This document shows, in pieces, positions 18,020-25,272 of a stretch of 64,000 nt of DNA (its first letter is position 1; each line of letters begins with the position of its first letter). A model generated the notes under the pieces. That model did not search any database, had not been told where the DNA came from, and worked only from the letters and a program-made list of their open reading frames with translations. The translations under genes were made by a program, and so were the position numbers. This DNA comes from an uncultured Prevotella sp. (GTDB lineage: Bacteria > Bacteroidota > Bacteroidia > Bacteroidales > Bacteroidaceae): the NCBI GenBank assembly GCA_900771975.1, contig CAAGPV010000014.1, forward strand, positions 30,512 to 94,511, in the 5' to 3' direction.

Positions 18020-18100
18020 ACACAAAAAAACACAAAAACACAAAATTGGATAATTCAAAATCGGCTTGCCGACCAACTCAAAATTCAAAACTCAAAACTC
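18020..18100. repeat. low-complexity AACTC/AATTC-AAAA repeat with small hairpin
   Basis: The stretch before the large terminase start is built of short CAAAA-type repeats (CACAAAAA, AATTCAAAA, ACTCAAAACTC) around the hairpin TCGGC-TT-GCCGA. Similar junk-like repeats are common between genes in Bacteroidetes. It would give an A-rich leader for the terminase mRNA. Confidence 0.4.
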
Positions 18101-18104
18101 AACT

Positions 18105-20096
18105 ATGCAGCAACCACATAATATATACTTAACTAAATTCCAGCAGCAGTCTCTATACATGGGAGCCAAGGATGAGCGAGTGATTGCTGCCCGCCGTGTG
18201 GGTAAGACCGACGGTTTGGTGGCTCCCTATGTCTGGACGGCAAGCAACTCGATGCCTGGTATGCTCGGCGCATGGGTGGCGGTGAGCCGTCAACAAGGTT
18301 TCGGCAAGACCATCCCGAGTACGATGGCAGCAATGGAGCGTATGTTCGGCTTTACGCAAGGCATACACTTCGGTTGGGGACGACCGCCTAAGCACGCTCA
18401 GGAAAGTATCTTCAAGCCCAAGAATTACGATAATTACATTTGGTTGGCGAATGGTGCCGGATGGGTGTTAATATCCCTCTCGCAGACCGCCTCTGCCAAC
18501 TCCTACACCTTCTCGGCAATGGTGGGCGACGAGGCGAGATTCTTCCCTTATAAAAAAGTGACGGACGAGCTGATGCCTGCTCTTTCTGGACAGACGCACC
18601 CATTGGGCAGCATCAACTTCTCGGACTACAATCCGATGTATAAGAGTACGCGCTTCCTCTCGGATGCCTCGCTCACAGCCAAAGGTTCGTGGCTGGAAAA
18701 AGAGGAGGAAAAGTTGGATATGACCGTGGAGACAGGTCCTTTCAAGGGCAAGACCTACCGATGGGTGCAGGAGCAGTTGGAGGAATACGCCGACAAGGTG
18801 ATACGCTACAACGACCTGCTGTATAACGCCAAGAAGACCAGTCACTCGGTTCATGTGGTGTCAAAGGAACTGCGCACAATGATCCGTGCCGTGGCTCTGA
18901 AGATGATGAAGCATGAGGGACAGTTCAAGATTATGCCCAACCATGGTCTACACGTCACAAAGGGTATGGTGGAGATGGCTGTCAACTATAAACTTATTCC
19001 GCAGGAAGATGCCGAACTGATTTACGATTACGAATACCTTATCACGCCTGAAGAGGATTTTGAGATGCAGATGTTCTTGCGCTCAAAAAAGTTTGCTGAT
19101 GACTACCTAAGAGAGTTGCGACGAGTGGCTTTCTGCGTGCGCCGTGCATCATCCCTCGACAATGTGGATATTCTGGGTGAAGACTATATCCGTCAGATGA
19201 AGCGAGACCTTCCACCCTACACTTTCGCCGTTTCAATTCTGAATGTAAAGATTCAAAAAAGTAATGACGGCTTTTACTCCAACCTCGACATCGATCATGT
19301 TCACGGGTATATTCCAGATGAGGATATTTTAAATCAAGCAAATTTTAGCACAAAAAAAGTAACGGGTATCATCGGCGGCAAGCGCGTCACGAGCGAGAGT
19401 TACCAACCCGACTTCAAGGAGTTGGGCGAGCGCAACGACTCGCGCCAGGACTCTGACTGCATCAACTCCCTGCCTTTATATATAGCCTTGGATTACAATG
19501 CCAACATCAATACGCTTGTGGTTGGCCAGATGTACGAGCGTGACGGAATGGAATGTCTGAACGTCATCAAGAGTTTTTATGTGAAGAACGAGCGAAAGCT
19601 GCGCGAACTGATAGCCGATTTTTCGGATTATTACGCACCTAAGCGGGCCATCAACCGCGACGTGACGTATTTCTATGATGCCACGGCTAAGCAGGGAGCA
19701 TCCTACGCTTCGTCAGACGAGCGGTTCTATATGACAGTGATTGCAGAATTAGAGAAGCGAGGTTGGAACGTGACAGCCATAGATATGGGTGCTCCCGAGA
19801 AGCACGAGGTAAAGCACAAGATTATCAACGACGGACTGGCTCACCTCTCCTACCCTGCCATCCGTATTAACCAGGTGAACAATCCTGATCTTATCATTGC
19901 CATGCAACTGTGCGAGGTACAGATTTCATACAAGGGCTTCCACAAAGATAAGAGTCAGGAGAAGAAGCCCGAGAGTGAAGACACGCTACCCTTGGAAAAC
20001 CGTACCGATTTTACGGATGCCTTCGATACGCTATATTTAGGTTGCAAGTTCTTCCGAGTCGGTGGCGGTTGGTTTGTGCTGCCGAGTGGCAGATAA
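18105..20096 (+). CDS. terL: terminase large subunit
   Basis: The packaging motor ATPase and nuclease. The N-terminal ATPase domain has a Walker A variant ARRVGKTDG (about residues 24-32) and a Walker B AMVGDEARFF (about 136-145). The C-terminal RNase H-like nuclease is suggested by LYIALDYNAN (about 463-472) and YFYDATAKQG. At 663 aa it is typical for phages of this host group. I place the start at ATG 18105 (MQQPHNIYL), because upstream in-frame codons fall in the low-complexity repeat. It is the last gene of the plus-strand packaging block. Confidence 0.9.
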   Translation: MQQPHNIYLTKFQQQSLYMGAKDERVIAARRVGKTDGLVAPYVWTASNSMPGMLGAWVAVSRQQGFGKTIPSTMAAMERMFGFTQGIHFGWGRPPKHAQESIFKPKNYDNYIWLANGAGWVLISLSQTASANSYTFSAMVGDEARFFPYKKVTDELMPALSGQTHPLGSINFSDYNPMYKSTRFLSDASLTAKGSWLEKEEEKLDMTVETGPFKGKTYRWVQEQLEEYADKVIRYNDLLYNAKKTSHSVHVVSKELRTMIRAVALKMMKHEGQFKIMPNHGLHVTKGMVEMAVNYKLIPQEDAELIYDYEYLITPEEDFEMQMFLRSKKFADDYLRELRRVAFCVRRASSLDNVDILGEDYIRQMKRDLPPYTFAVSILNVKIQKSNDGFYSNLDIDHVHGYIPDEDILNQANFSTKKVTGIIGGKRVTSESYQPDFKELGERNDSRQDSDCINSLPLYIALDYNANINTLVVGQMYERDGMECLNVIKSFYVKNERKLRELIADFSDYYAPKRAINRDVTYFYDATAKQGASYASSDERFYMTVIAELEKRGWNVTAIDMGAPEKHEVKHKIINDGLAHLSYPAIRINQVNNPDLIIAMQLCEVQISYKGFHKDKSQEKKPESEDTLPLENRTDFTDAFDTLYLGCKFFRVGGGWFVLPSGR

Positions 20097-20131
20097 GGGA
20101 TTTTTGAGTTTCGATATTTGAATAGAAAGGC

Positions 20132-20169
20132 GAAGGGCAGACGTTATCACAACGGCTACCCTTCTTTTT
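20132..20169 (+). terminator. rho-independent terminator after large terminase
   Basis: A hairpin with the stem GAAGGG/CCCTTC, an interrupted inner stem ACGTT/AACGG and a short loop is followed by TTTTTG, 36 bp after the terminase stop. It separates the plus-strand block from the convergent minus-strand genes. Confidence 0.75.
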
Positions 20170-20274
20170 GAAAAAAATGAATAAATGTACAATCTTTTGA
20201 TATAATATGATTAGATATTACTTATTTTCTTACTTCAGCATTACAAAATGCTTTGTGGGTGGGGATGGTTATCA

Positions 20275-20946
20275 TTACAAGAATACTGGCAGTCTGCGCC
20301 ACACGCCTCCGTTAGGCTTAAACTCCTCCTGCCATTCCCGATATTCCACTTCAAACTTTGTACCAAAGAAAGCCAAACCTTTGAGATGTAGGCTCTCGAT
20401 GAATTTCTCCTGCTCCTCACAAGTCATAAAGTCGTTAGGCATAAGGATGATGCGATTGCTACGAGCATGGGTGATGAACCCTGACGCAAAATCTCGATTC
20501 GTCAGCATCTTCTTAATCGCCGCATAGTCGCACTTGTTTTTAGGCGAAAAGTTTATGCCATTCACATAGGTAAAGAGTTGATCGTAGTGGACCATTACTT
20601 CCTCGTTGGCAAACATCCATTCACCAGAAGTATAGATATATAGCTGCTTGATGTTAGGATAATCATGGCGCAGGTGTGAGCATATATCTATGATACCAGT
20701 CACATAGAATGGGTCTCCACCAGTAAGCATAACAGTATGTGCTGCCTTCAACTCCTCTACAGTTGCCACAGGCACCGTATCGAGGTCGTACTGCTTGTTG
20801 CAGCAAACGGGACAGGAGTTAGTACATGTACGGTTAATCATCAAGTGTATGGCTCCCTTATCAGAGCCCGGATCATCTGTATATTTACGTTTTGTTTCCA
20901 TTAACTTTTTCATATCTATATGTATTAGTTTTATTACTTCTAACAA
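20275..20946 (-). CDS. radical SAM protein
   Basis: The 223-aa protein has the radical SAM cysteine motif CTNSCPVC (C-x3-C-x2-C, about residues 41-48) for a 4Fe-4S cluster, and the SAM-contacting VMLTGGDP (about 72-79). The small size fits 7-carboxy-7-deazaguanine synthase (QueE)-like or activating-enzyme-like proteins. No other deazaguanine gene is seen here, so a role in base modification is only a possibility. It is convergent with the large terminase. An internal start, MKKLMETKRK, could be the true one. Confidence 0.78.
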   Translation of the reverse strand: MLEVIKLIHIDMKKLMETKRKYTDDPGSDKGAIHLMINRTCTNSCPVCCNKQYDLDTVPVATVEELKAAHTVMLTGGDPFYVTGIIDICSHLRHDYPNIKQLYIYTSGEWMFANEEVMVHYDQLFTYVNGINFSPKNKCDYAAIKKMLTNRDFASGFITHARSNRIILMPNDFMTCEEQEKFIESLHLKGLAFFGTKFEVEYREWQEEFKPNGGVWRRLPVFL

Positions 20947-20949
20947 TAT

Positions 20950-21060
20950 ATAAGGCTTTTGCCCTTACAGGGCGCATTGCCGATTGCCATTACACCCAGG
21001 GCGATGCCCTGGGCTAAGAGCTTCTGCCCCTTCAGGGCGTGCTGATTATGATGGCGGTGT
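20950..21060. repeat. REP-like palindromic GC-rich element
   Basis: The region between the two radical SAM genes contains CAGGGCG-A-TGCCCTG-type palindromes. CCCAGGGCGATGCCCTGGG lies near 20997-21015. It is flanked by imperfect copies CCCTTACAGGGCG and CCCCTTCAGGGCG. I associate this kind of sequence with dispersed intergenic palindromes in Bacteroidetes chromosomes. Its presence suggests contact with a host genome or an acquired segment. Confidence 0.5.
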
Positions 21061-21125
21061 AGGTGGAGTGAAATGCAAATTACGCAAAGAAACTCCCCCG
21101 CTATCCCTAACCATGCGCCATATAA

Positions 21126-22088
21126 TCAATCATCTTTATCACTTTCAAAACTCTCATTCACATACCTATCGCCCGTCATTTCAATCAACAAATCAAGACA
21201 ATGACTTTTTATCTTGTCGGGCATGAAACACGCCTGGCGTATCATACTGTCCTTGATGTAGAAGTTTACACCCTGTCTACACTGCTGATAAACATATTCT
21301 ACAAACTTCATAAAGTCAATGGGCAAATAGCGGTCGCGTTTCAGTGGCGACATACAACCGATGCGTATCTCCGAGGTATGCTTTTTCGTACACTCTATTA
21401 CCATTTCCGCACGTGTCAAGTCGATAATAGGTTCAAGCGACACAAAGGTCTTAATGTCATATACATAACGCAGACGAGTCAGTGCCTCTACCCTCTCGCT
21501 TGTAGACGGTGCATTAGGCTCTTGCTCATCACAACCCGTGATAGTGAAACCTATGGTAAGTAATCTCCTATCGTTGATAAGTCCGCAAGCCAAATTCACA
21601 AGTTTTGCCGCCCAAAGAGTATAGCTCATCCATTCCGTGTTCTTGGTGAGCAGCGTCACAGGAATGCCCTCTCGCATCAGTTTTTGCATAGCAAAAAAAT
21701 GAAGCCGTTGTGTTCGTTCAGAAAGAGGATCGCACTTAAATGACATAAAGACACCACCGTCTATCATCAATGTCTGAAGTCCGATTGTGAAAATATCATT
21801 TTCAATAATTTCCTCCACGGCTTCCTTCTCAAAGTGTTTAACATTATAACGCCAATCTTCAGCTTCGTGTGGACGCAATCTGTTCATCAATTCAAAATGT
21901 TCTGCCTTTTTCCTTATCGGTGCTGCCAACACCGGCTGGTTGCCAAACGCATGACTCAGTATTCCCCTTCGATTATAGCAATAGGTACAGCCATTTGAGC
22001 AACCATTGTATAGGTTCACAGCCCATTTAGCATATTCACCAGCCGCACCACGAGGCTGGTAAATCAAAGTTCCTTTTTTGTCTTTCAT
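21126..22088 (-). CDS. radical SAM protein, SPL/DUF5131-like phage family
   Basis: The 320-aa protein has the radical SAM motif CSNGCTYCYN (about residues 30-39) and a TIM-barrel pattern with LQTLMIDGGVFMSFKCDPLSE, VTLLTKN and FVSLEPIIDL. This matches a phage-associated group related to spore photoproduct lyase and DUF5131 proteins. The reaction in phages is not established. The neighbouring second radical SAM gene on the same strand suggests the two may work together, for instance on nucleic acid modification or repair. Confidence 0.78.
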   Translation of the reverse strand: MKDKKGTLIYQPRGAAGEYAKWAVNLYNGCSNGCTYCYNRRGILSHAFGNQPVLAAPIRKKAEHFELMNRLRPHEAEDWRYNVKHFEKEAVEEIIENDIFTIGLQTLMIDGGVFMSFKCDPLSERTQRLHFFAMQKLMREGIPVTLLTKNTEWMSYTLWAAKLVNLACGLINDRRLLTIGFTITGCDEQEPNAPSTSERVEALTRLRYVYDIKTFVSLEPIIDLTRAEMVIECTKKHTSEIRIGCMSPLKRDRYLPIDFMKFVEYVYQQCRQGVNFYIKDSMIRQACFMPDKIKSHCLDLLIEMTGDRYVNESFESDKDD

Positions 22089-22119
22089 AATTCGCTTCTA
22101 TAAATCCGTTTGCCCTACA

Positions 22120-22383
22120 TCAAATAATCCTCGTTCTCTTATTCTGCCTACGATAGTCCCTAAGTGTAGGATTAGGCAATGTCGTTATGGATATGGATTT
22201 TCCATACTTGGCATTCCATACAAATAGTAGAGAAGTCTCACCCCGAAGAAACGATTTTACTTCCTTTATAACTTCCTTCAAAATTAGGCCTTTCTTCTCC
22301 AATGTGTCAGCATTGCCCTGACGATAAAGCACCTGTAAATAATCATCGTCAATAGTCACGATGTATTTTTTGTTTCTTTTCAT
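22120..22383 (-). CDS. hypothetical protein, 87 aa, paralogue of the 34.5-kb gene
   Basis: A basic 87-aa protein (KYIVTIDDDYLQVLYR, then LKEVIKEVKSFLRGET, then a basic tail RRQNKRTRII). It resembles the 87-aa product at 34472-34735 in length, in the opening YIVTV/YIVTI strand, in the LKEV/LQEV helix and in the basic end. The function is unknown. Its mRNA has the recurrent TATAGA leader. Confidence 0.7.
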   Translation of the reverse strand: MKRNKKYIVTIDDDYLQVLYRQGNADTLEKKGLILKEVIKEVKSFLRGETSLLFVWNAKYGKSISITTLPNPTLRDYRRQNKRTRII

Positions 22384-22434
22384 TTTATTTTGCTCTATAA
22401 ATATTTACAATAAAAATGTTAATGATACACCCCC

Positions 22435-22584
22435 TTATTGAGGAGCCTCGTTCTTTCTTTCTCGAAATACGAGAGCTGGTCGGGCAATAGATTTTTTTAT
22501 CCACTGCCCGCAGTATTTCAAATACTTAGGATGGTTGTTCGTGCGAAACCGCCACTCCAGGTAATCTTTCAATTTCTTTTCCAT
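22435..22584 (-). CDS. small basic protein, 49 aa
   Basis: A 49-codon frame encoding MEKKLKDYLEWRFRT and a tyrosine- and lysine-rich remainder ending in NEAPQ. Composition is coding-like and the gene fits between neighbours without overlap. Similar short proteins occur in gut Bacteroidetes phages, but I cannot assign a function. Confidence 0.5.
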   Translation of the reverse strand: MEKKLKDYLEWRFRTNNHPKYLKYCGQWIKKSIARPALVFRERKNEAPQ

Positions 22585-22589
22585 ATTTC

Positions 22590-22685
22590 CTATTCCATTA
22601 CTCGTTTCACCGTTTTCAGATTATACTGAGCCAAATACATGATGTATAGGCCTCCATTGGAATAATTCTGAGCTTCATGTCTTAT
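22590..22685 (-). pseudogene. remnant of a small gene related to the 27.2-kb gene C-terminus
   Basis: An open frame without a usable start codon encodes HEAQNYSNGGLYIMYL and then QYNLKTVKRVME. Its end matches LYNLNTVKRVTE, the last residues of the 123-aa membrane protein at 27235-27606. It therefore looks like a truncated or frameshifted copy of that family. Confidence 0.4.
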
Positions 22686-22719
22686 TCAAATTTATATACT
22701 ATATATGGGGTGGTGTTAC

Positions 22720-22890
22720 TCACAGCTCCACAAATACTTTTATCTCTTGGTTACCGCCTGTATGCGTAAGACAAGAAGGGCTTAAACCCTTTGTAGAATA
22801 AACTCTGCATCTATTCTCGAATATATTGTCACGCAAAGAAGTCGGCATCATACCGACTACGAGGGTGCGAATGGTGTCATTCTCCAGCAT
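22720..22890 (-). CDS. small GLSP-motif protein, outlying member of the mini-gene family
   Basis: A 56-codon frame with the segment RVYSTKGLSPSCLTHTGG at residues 29-46 followed by QEIKVFVEL. This is the clearest match in the window to the stretch before motif IX in C5 methyltransferases (xVYxxxGLSPTLTTxxGG). In another frame just downstream lies a fragment ending NTTPYIVYKFE, like NTTPHIEYEYE of the 24.0-kb mini-gene. It is 1.1 kb from the main array and appears partly decayed. Confidence 0.55.
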   Translation of the reverse strand: MLENDTIRTLVVGMMPTSLRDNIFENRCRVYSTKGLSPSCLTHTGGNQEIKVFVEL

Positions 22891-22905
22891 CTCTTATATA
22901 CGTCT

Positions 22906-23391
22906 TCATTTACTCCTTCTCTCTCTTTCCAATTTGTCGCAATGGTCGCGCATCTTCATCATCTCGCCAAGCGTCTGCTTGGAAGAGTTTTCATCCTTGC
23001 GCATCTCAAGTCCGTGCTGTTGGCGCACGGCTTCATTGTAGTCATCCATGAGTTGATGCACGCGCTGCTCAAGCTCCACGTTCTCTGCCTTCAAATCGGC
23101 GATGATGTAGGCAAGCGTCTCCATACGGTTGTTCTTAGGCAGATTTACATACTTGCATACTGCCAGATTTCTCTCCATATACTTGCGCTGCACGTCAGTA
23201 GCCGGAATATAGGCATCGGCGGTGTGTGTGCCTATGCGATAGGGTGGAGGTACTGTCTTGAATATTCTTTCCATATCAGTATATGCCGAACATTTCACAA
23301 CTCCATCTTCATCTACTCGCGCCACCTTCACCAACAAATTTCGCTCTTTTTCGTAAAGGATGTCGCCAGGGTTGATTTCTTCTGTTTTCAT
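22906..23391 (-). CDS. coiled-coil protein, 161 aa
   Basis: The N-terminal 60 residues begin KTEEINPGDILYEK and form a small beta-rich domain. The C-terminal half is charged coiled coil with many Lys, Glu and Gln. The N-terminal block matches the start of the 276-aa protein at 31170-32000 (KIEDIKPGDVIVRT). The function is unknown. It lies 24 bp downstream of the next coiled-coil gene, and both have TATAGA-type leaders. Confidence 0.72.
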   Translation of the reverse strand: MKTEEINPGDILYEKERNLLVKVARVDEDGVVKCSAYTDMERIFKTVPPPYRIGTHTADAYIPATDVQRKYMERNLAVCKYVNLPKNNRMETLAYIIADLKAENVELEQRVHQLMDDYNEAVRQQHGLEMRKDENSSKQTLGEMMKMRDHCDKLERERRSK

Positions 23392-23415
23392 TGTTTCTAT
23401 AGTTTTTATTACATA

Positions 23416-23979
23416 TTATACAACAGCGACATTATTGTCTTGCTGATTCCGTTTTTGCCCTTCCTTGCAAACTATCTTGCCTCTGTCCTTCAGCCGGAGG
23501 CAGAAATATTCACAATTCCAACATGCGCAGCTATCCACTCTTACTGTTTCGGGATTTTCGTTGCAGAACGGGTCTCCAGTCTCCACCATGTCGTGAGGAC
23601 ATTCGGTGTTCTTGACGAGAGTGAACCCTTTTTCCTCAAGTAAGTCGATAAGGGTGCGGCGCTCTTGCTTTAAGTCTGCGTTCTCGCTTCGCAATTTGGC
23701 AAGCTCGTTTCTGAGGTTGTCGGTCTCACGCCCTTGCGCTATATTAGCGTTGCAGACGGCGACATAGCTCTTATGAATCTCTTTAAGATTAGCCTCCTTA
23801 AATTCCAGTTCATCCACCACATCCTTATACTTGTTTTCCAGATTGAAGAGTTTCTTTACTACTCTTTTATAGCCTTTGGCAAAACGGCATTCTTTTAGTT
23901 TCATTGCCTCGTTTTCGGCTACCAAATCTCTATAACGCCTTGCATCTGCATTGCGCTTTTTCCATTTCTGATGTTTCAT
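23416..23979 (-). CDS. coiled-coil protein with C-terminal cysteine motif, 187 aa
   Basis: The first 130 residues are coiled coil. The end carries TECPHDMVETGDPFC and CACWNCEYFCLRL, a cysteine-rich putative zinc site. The same coil-plus-cysteine layout (CPHN, SCVNCAHF) ends the 276-aa protein at 31170. The pair 22906/23416 thus looks like a split version of that protein. The function is unknown. Confidence 0.72.
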   Translation of the reverse strand: MKHQKWKKRNADARRYRDLVAENEAMKLKECRFAKGYKRVVKKLFNLENKYKDVVDELEFKEANLKEIHKSYVAVCNANIAQGRETDNLRNELAKLRSENADLKQERRTLIDLLEEKGFTLVKNTECPHDMVETGDPFCNENPETVRVDSCACWNCEYFCLRLKDRGKIVCKEGQKRNQQDNNVAVV

Positions 23980-24010
23980 TGTCTCTATGTTTTATGGTTT
24001 TATTACATTT

Positions 24011-24190
24011 TTACTCATACTCATATTCTATATGGGGCGTGGTGTTGCCCAGTCCGTCGCGAGGATCGGCAAAGCCGCCGGGTGGCGATGCGGTCACGGC
24101 ATTGGCTATCCGCTTGCGCGGTCGGTACTTTACGAGGCCCTTGCCGTCCTTGCCGCTGCGTACCCATCCGATGTAATACTTGTCAATCAT
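24011..24190 (-). CDS. mini-gene A, methyltransferase-segment-like, 59 aa
   Basis: The last member of the tandem array in transcription order. The product has YIGWVRSGKDGKG, then IANAVTASPPGGFAD and the terminal block NTTPHIEYEYE. The start ATG overlaps the stop of mini-gene B by 8 bases (ATGATTGA). The IANAVTAS part sits where other members have A-x-T-I/L. Confidence 0.6.
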   Translation of the reverse strand: MIDKYYIGWVRSGKDGKGLVKYRPRKRIANAVTASPPGGFADPRDGLGNTTPHIEYEYE

Positions 24191-24335
24191 ATTCTATCAA
24201 CACAATGGTGTGCTGCCCGTGCTCGTCGTATAGTCCTGCCCATCCATCGTAGCGTGCGGACAATGCCGTGGAATACCCCCCACGACGTGGGCAGAGCAGG
24301 GATGTGCGTTGCACAAAAGGGATTTTGTCAATCAT
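24183..24335 (-). CDS. mini-gene B, methyltransferase-segment-like, 50 aa
   Basis: The product has CPRRGGYSTALSARYDGW in the middle and ends TIVLIEYD. The GGYSTALSARY part corresponds to GGIAVTLNTRY of the 26.6-kb member. It overlaps mini-genes A and C by 8 bases at each end. No Shine-Dalgarno sequence is visible, so expression would rely on translational coupling. Confidence 0.6.
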   Translation of the reverse strand: MIDKIPFVQRTSLLCPRRGGYSTALSARYDGWAGLYDEHGQHTIVLIEYD

Positions 24336-24480
24336 ACGTTATAAATACCATGTTGTTTATGCCAACTGAGGTGAGAGTGTTAGTTGTACCTCCAACGTTG
24401 ATCTCCATTCGCTGAATGTAGGAGTAACCATCACCATTCAACGGGCGACCTCGGAAGGCTGCTATTCTTATTCGTAGCAT
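24328..24480 (-). CDS. mini-gene C, methyltransferase-segment-like, 50 aa
   Basis: The product contains FRGRPLNGDGYSYIQRMEI, then GGTTNTLTSVGINNMV, and ends FITYD. The RGR...QRMEI...TNTLT pattern closely resembles a segment found inside many phage C5 methyltransferases (RGR...QRLE...NTLTTV). It could instead begin 72 bases upstream, but ATG 24480 keeps the unit length of its neighbours and overlaps the stop of mini-gene D. Confidence 0.62.
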   Translation of the reverse strand: MLRIRIAAFRGRPLNGDGYSYIQRMEINVGGTTNTLTSVGINNMVFITYD

Positions 24481-24644
24481 ATTGCAATCAGATTGTCTGT
24501 CGTGAGAAACGTACCTATACATTGCATCAGACATCCTTGACGCAGATGCCATTCCTTATCACGAAAGTCGTTAGTGCCTATTAAGCGACGCACGGCTTTC
24601 GCGTGTTCGGTTCTGACTTCGTGTATCAAATGAATGTTAAGCAT
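24468..24644 (-). CDS. mini-gene D, divergent member, 58 aa
   Basis: The product has a longer N-terminal part (HEVRTEHAKAVRRLIG) and ends CIGTFLTTDNLIAICYE. The CIGTFLTTDN segment aligns with the A-x-T-I/L-T-T stretch of the family. It overlaps mini-gene C by 13 bases and lies 12 bases after mini-gene E. Confidence 0.55.
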   Translation of the reverse strand: MLNIHLIHEVRTEHAKAVRRLIGTNDFRDKEWHLRQGCLMQCIGTFLTTDNLIAICYE

Positions 24645-24656
24645 AATAGGTTGTAT

Positions 24657-24809
24657 TTAATCATACTCTATCAATATTTTCGGTTTGTCCACGTCGTGAC
24701 CCTTACCCCCACCGGCTATGCACAAAGCTATGCCGTGTGGTGACACGATAATGCCGTTCTGCGAGGGGCTATAGGAGCCGAGGACGATGGGGCGAGGGTT
24801 GTTATTCAT
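24657..24809 (-). CDS. mini-gene E, methyltransferase-segment-like, 50 aa
   Basis: The product has VLGSYSPSQNGIIVSPHGIA at residues 9-28, then CIAGGGKGHDVDKPKILIEYD. The S-P-x-G-I-A followed by a glycine-rich turn and KPKI is the textbook form of the pre-motif-IX segment in C5 methyltransferases. It overlaps mini-gene F by 8 bases. Confidence 0.65.
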   Translation of the reverse strand: MNNNPRPIVLGSYSPSQNGIIVSPHGIALCIAGGGKGHDVDKPKILIEYD

Positions 24810-24939
24810 ATTCAATCAGTACCCCCCCCGTTTGTGTTGACAAGGTTAGGGTGAGGTATATTCCTTTAGTGCCGCAGATGTTGCCATCAAAACCGGACTT
24901 CCACTTGTCGTAATAAATGTTACCAATCTTTTCAATCAT
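24802..24939 (-). CDS. mini-gene F, methyltransferase-segment-like, 45 aa
   Basis: The product has GNIYYDKWKSGFDGNICG, then GIYLTLTLSTQTGGVLIEYE. A run of eight G in the coding strand (C8 at 24822-24829 on the plus strand) encodes the TGG part and is a possible slippage site. It overlaps mini-genes E and G by 8 bases each. Confidence 0.62.
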   Translation of the reverse strand: MIEKIGNIYYDKWKSGFDGNICGTKGIYLTLTLSTQTGGVLIEYE

Positions 24940-25087
24940 ATTCTACTATTACTGCCGTTGCTGCCCTGCTCCCCGTTGGCTTAATGAAATTCACCAAAGA
25001 ATTGCGTTGGTACTGCGACTTAACGCATCGACATAACACGGGAGAGGTAGAGACACTATCAGGGTTTAATGCTTTTATAAAAACCAT
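24932..25087 (-). CDS. mini-gene G, divergent member, 51 aa
   Basis: The product has a cysteine pair in VLCRCVKSQYQRN and ends RAATAVIVEYD, the family C-terminus. Its ATG shares one base with the stop of mini-gene H (TAATG). The middle is poorly conserved, so membership rests on the ending, size and overlap pattern. Confidence 0.55.
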   Translation of the reverse strand: MVFIKALNPDSVSTSPVLCRCVKSQYQRNSLVNFIKPTGSRAATAVIVEYD

Positions 25088-25272
25088 TATTCAAACTCAT
25101 ACAATACTACTGTCATTGGATAGTGGGCGAGCGTGAGGATGTTGGTAGGTCCGATAGCCTCGTAGCGTGTGGTTATGGTTGCCGCACAACATCCGTCCGT
25201 CACATTGGCCATTTGTCCGCTACCCCCATTCAGACGGAAGGGAGGTGCGACGTGGGTCAGCTTACACTCCAT
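25087..25272 (-). CDS. mini-gene H, methyltransferase-segment-like, 61 aa
   Basis: The start overlaps the methyltransferase stop by 11 bases. The product has APPFRLNGGSGQMANVTDG, then CCAATITTRYEAIGPTNILT and the ending TVVLYEFE. It aligns well with the upstream member at 26591 (AVTLNTRYE, LAHFPRTGVMIEY versus ATITTRYE, LAHYPMTVVLYEF). This is the best evidence that both flanks of the methyltransferase carry the same family. Confidence 0.68.
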   Translation of the reverse strand: MECKLTHVAPPFRLNGGSGQMANVTDGCCAATITTRYEAIGPTNILTLAHYPMTVVLYEFE

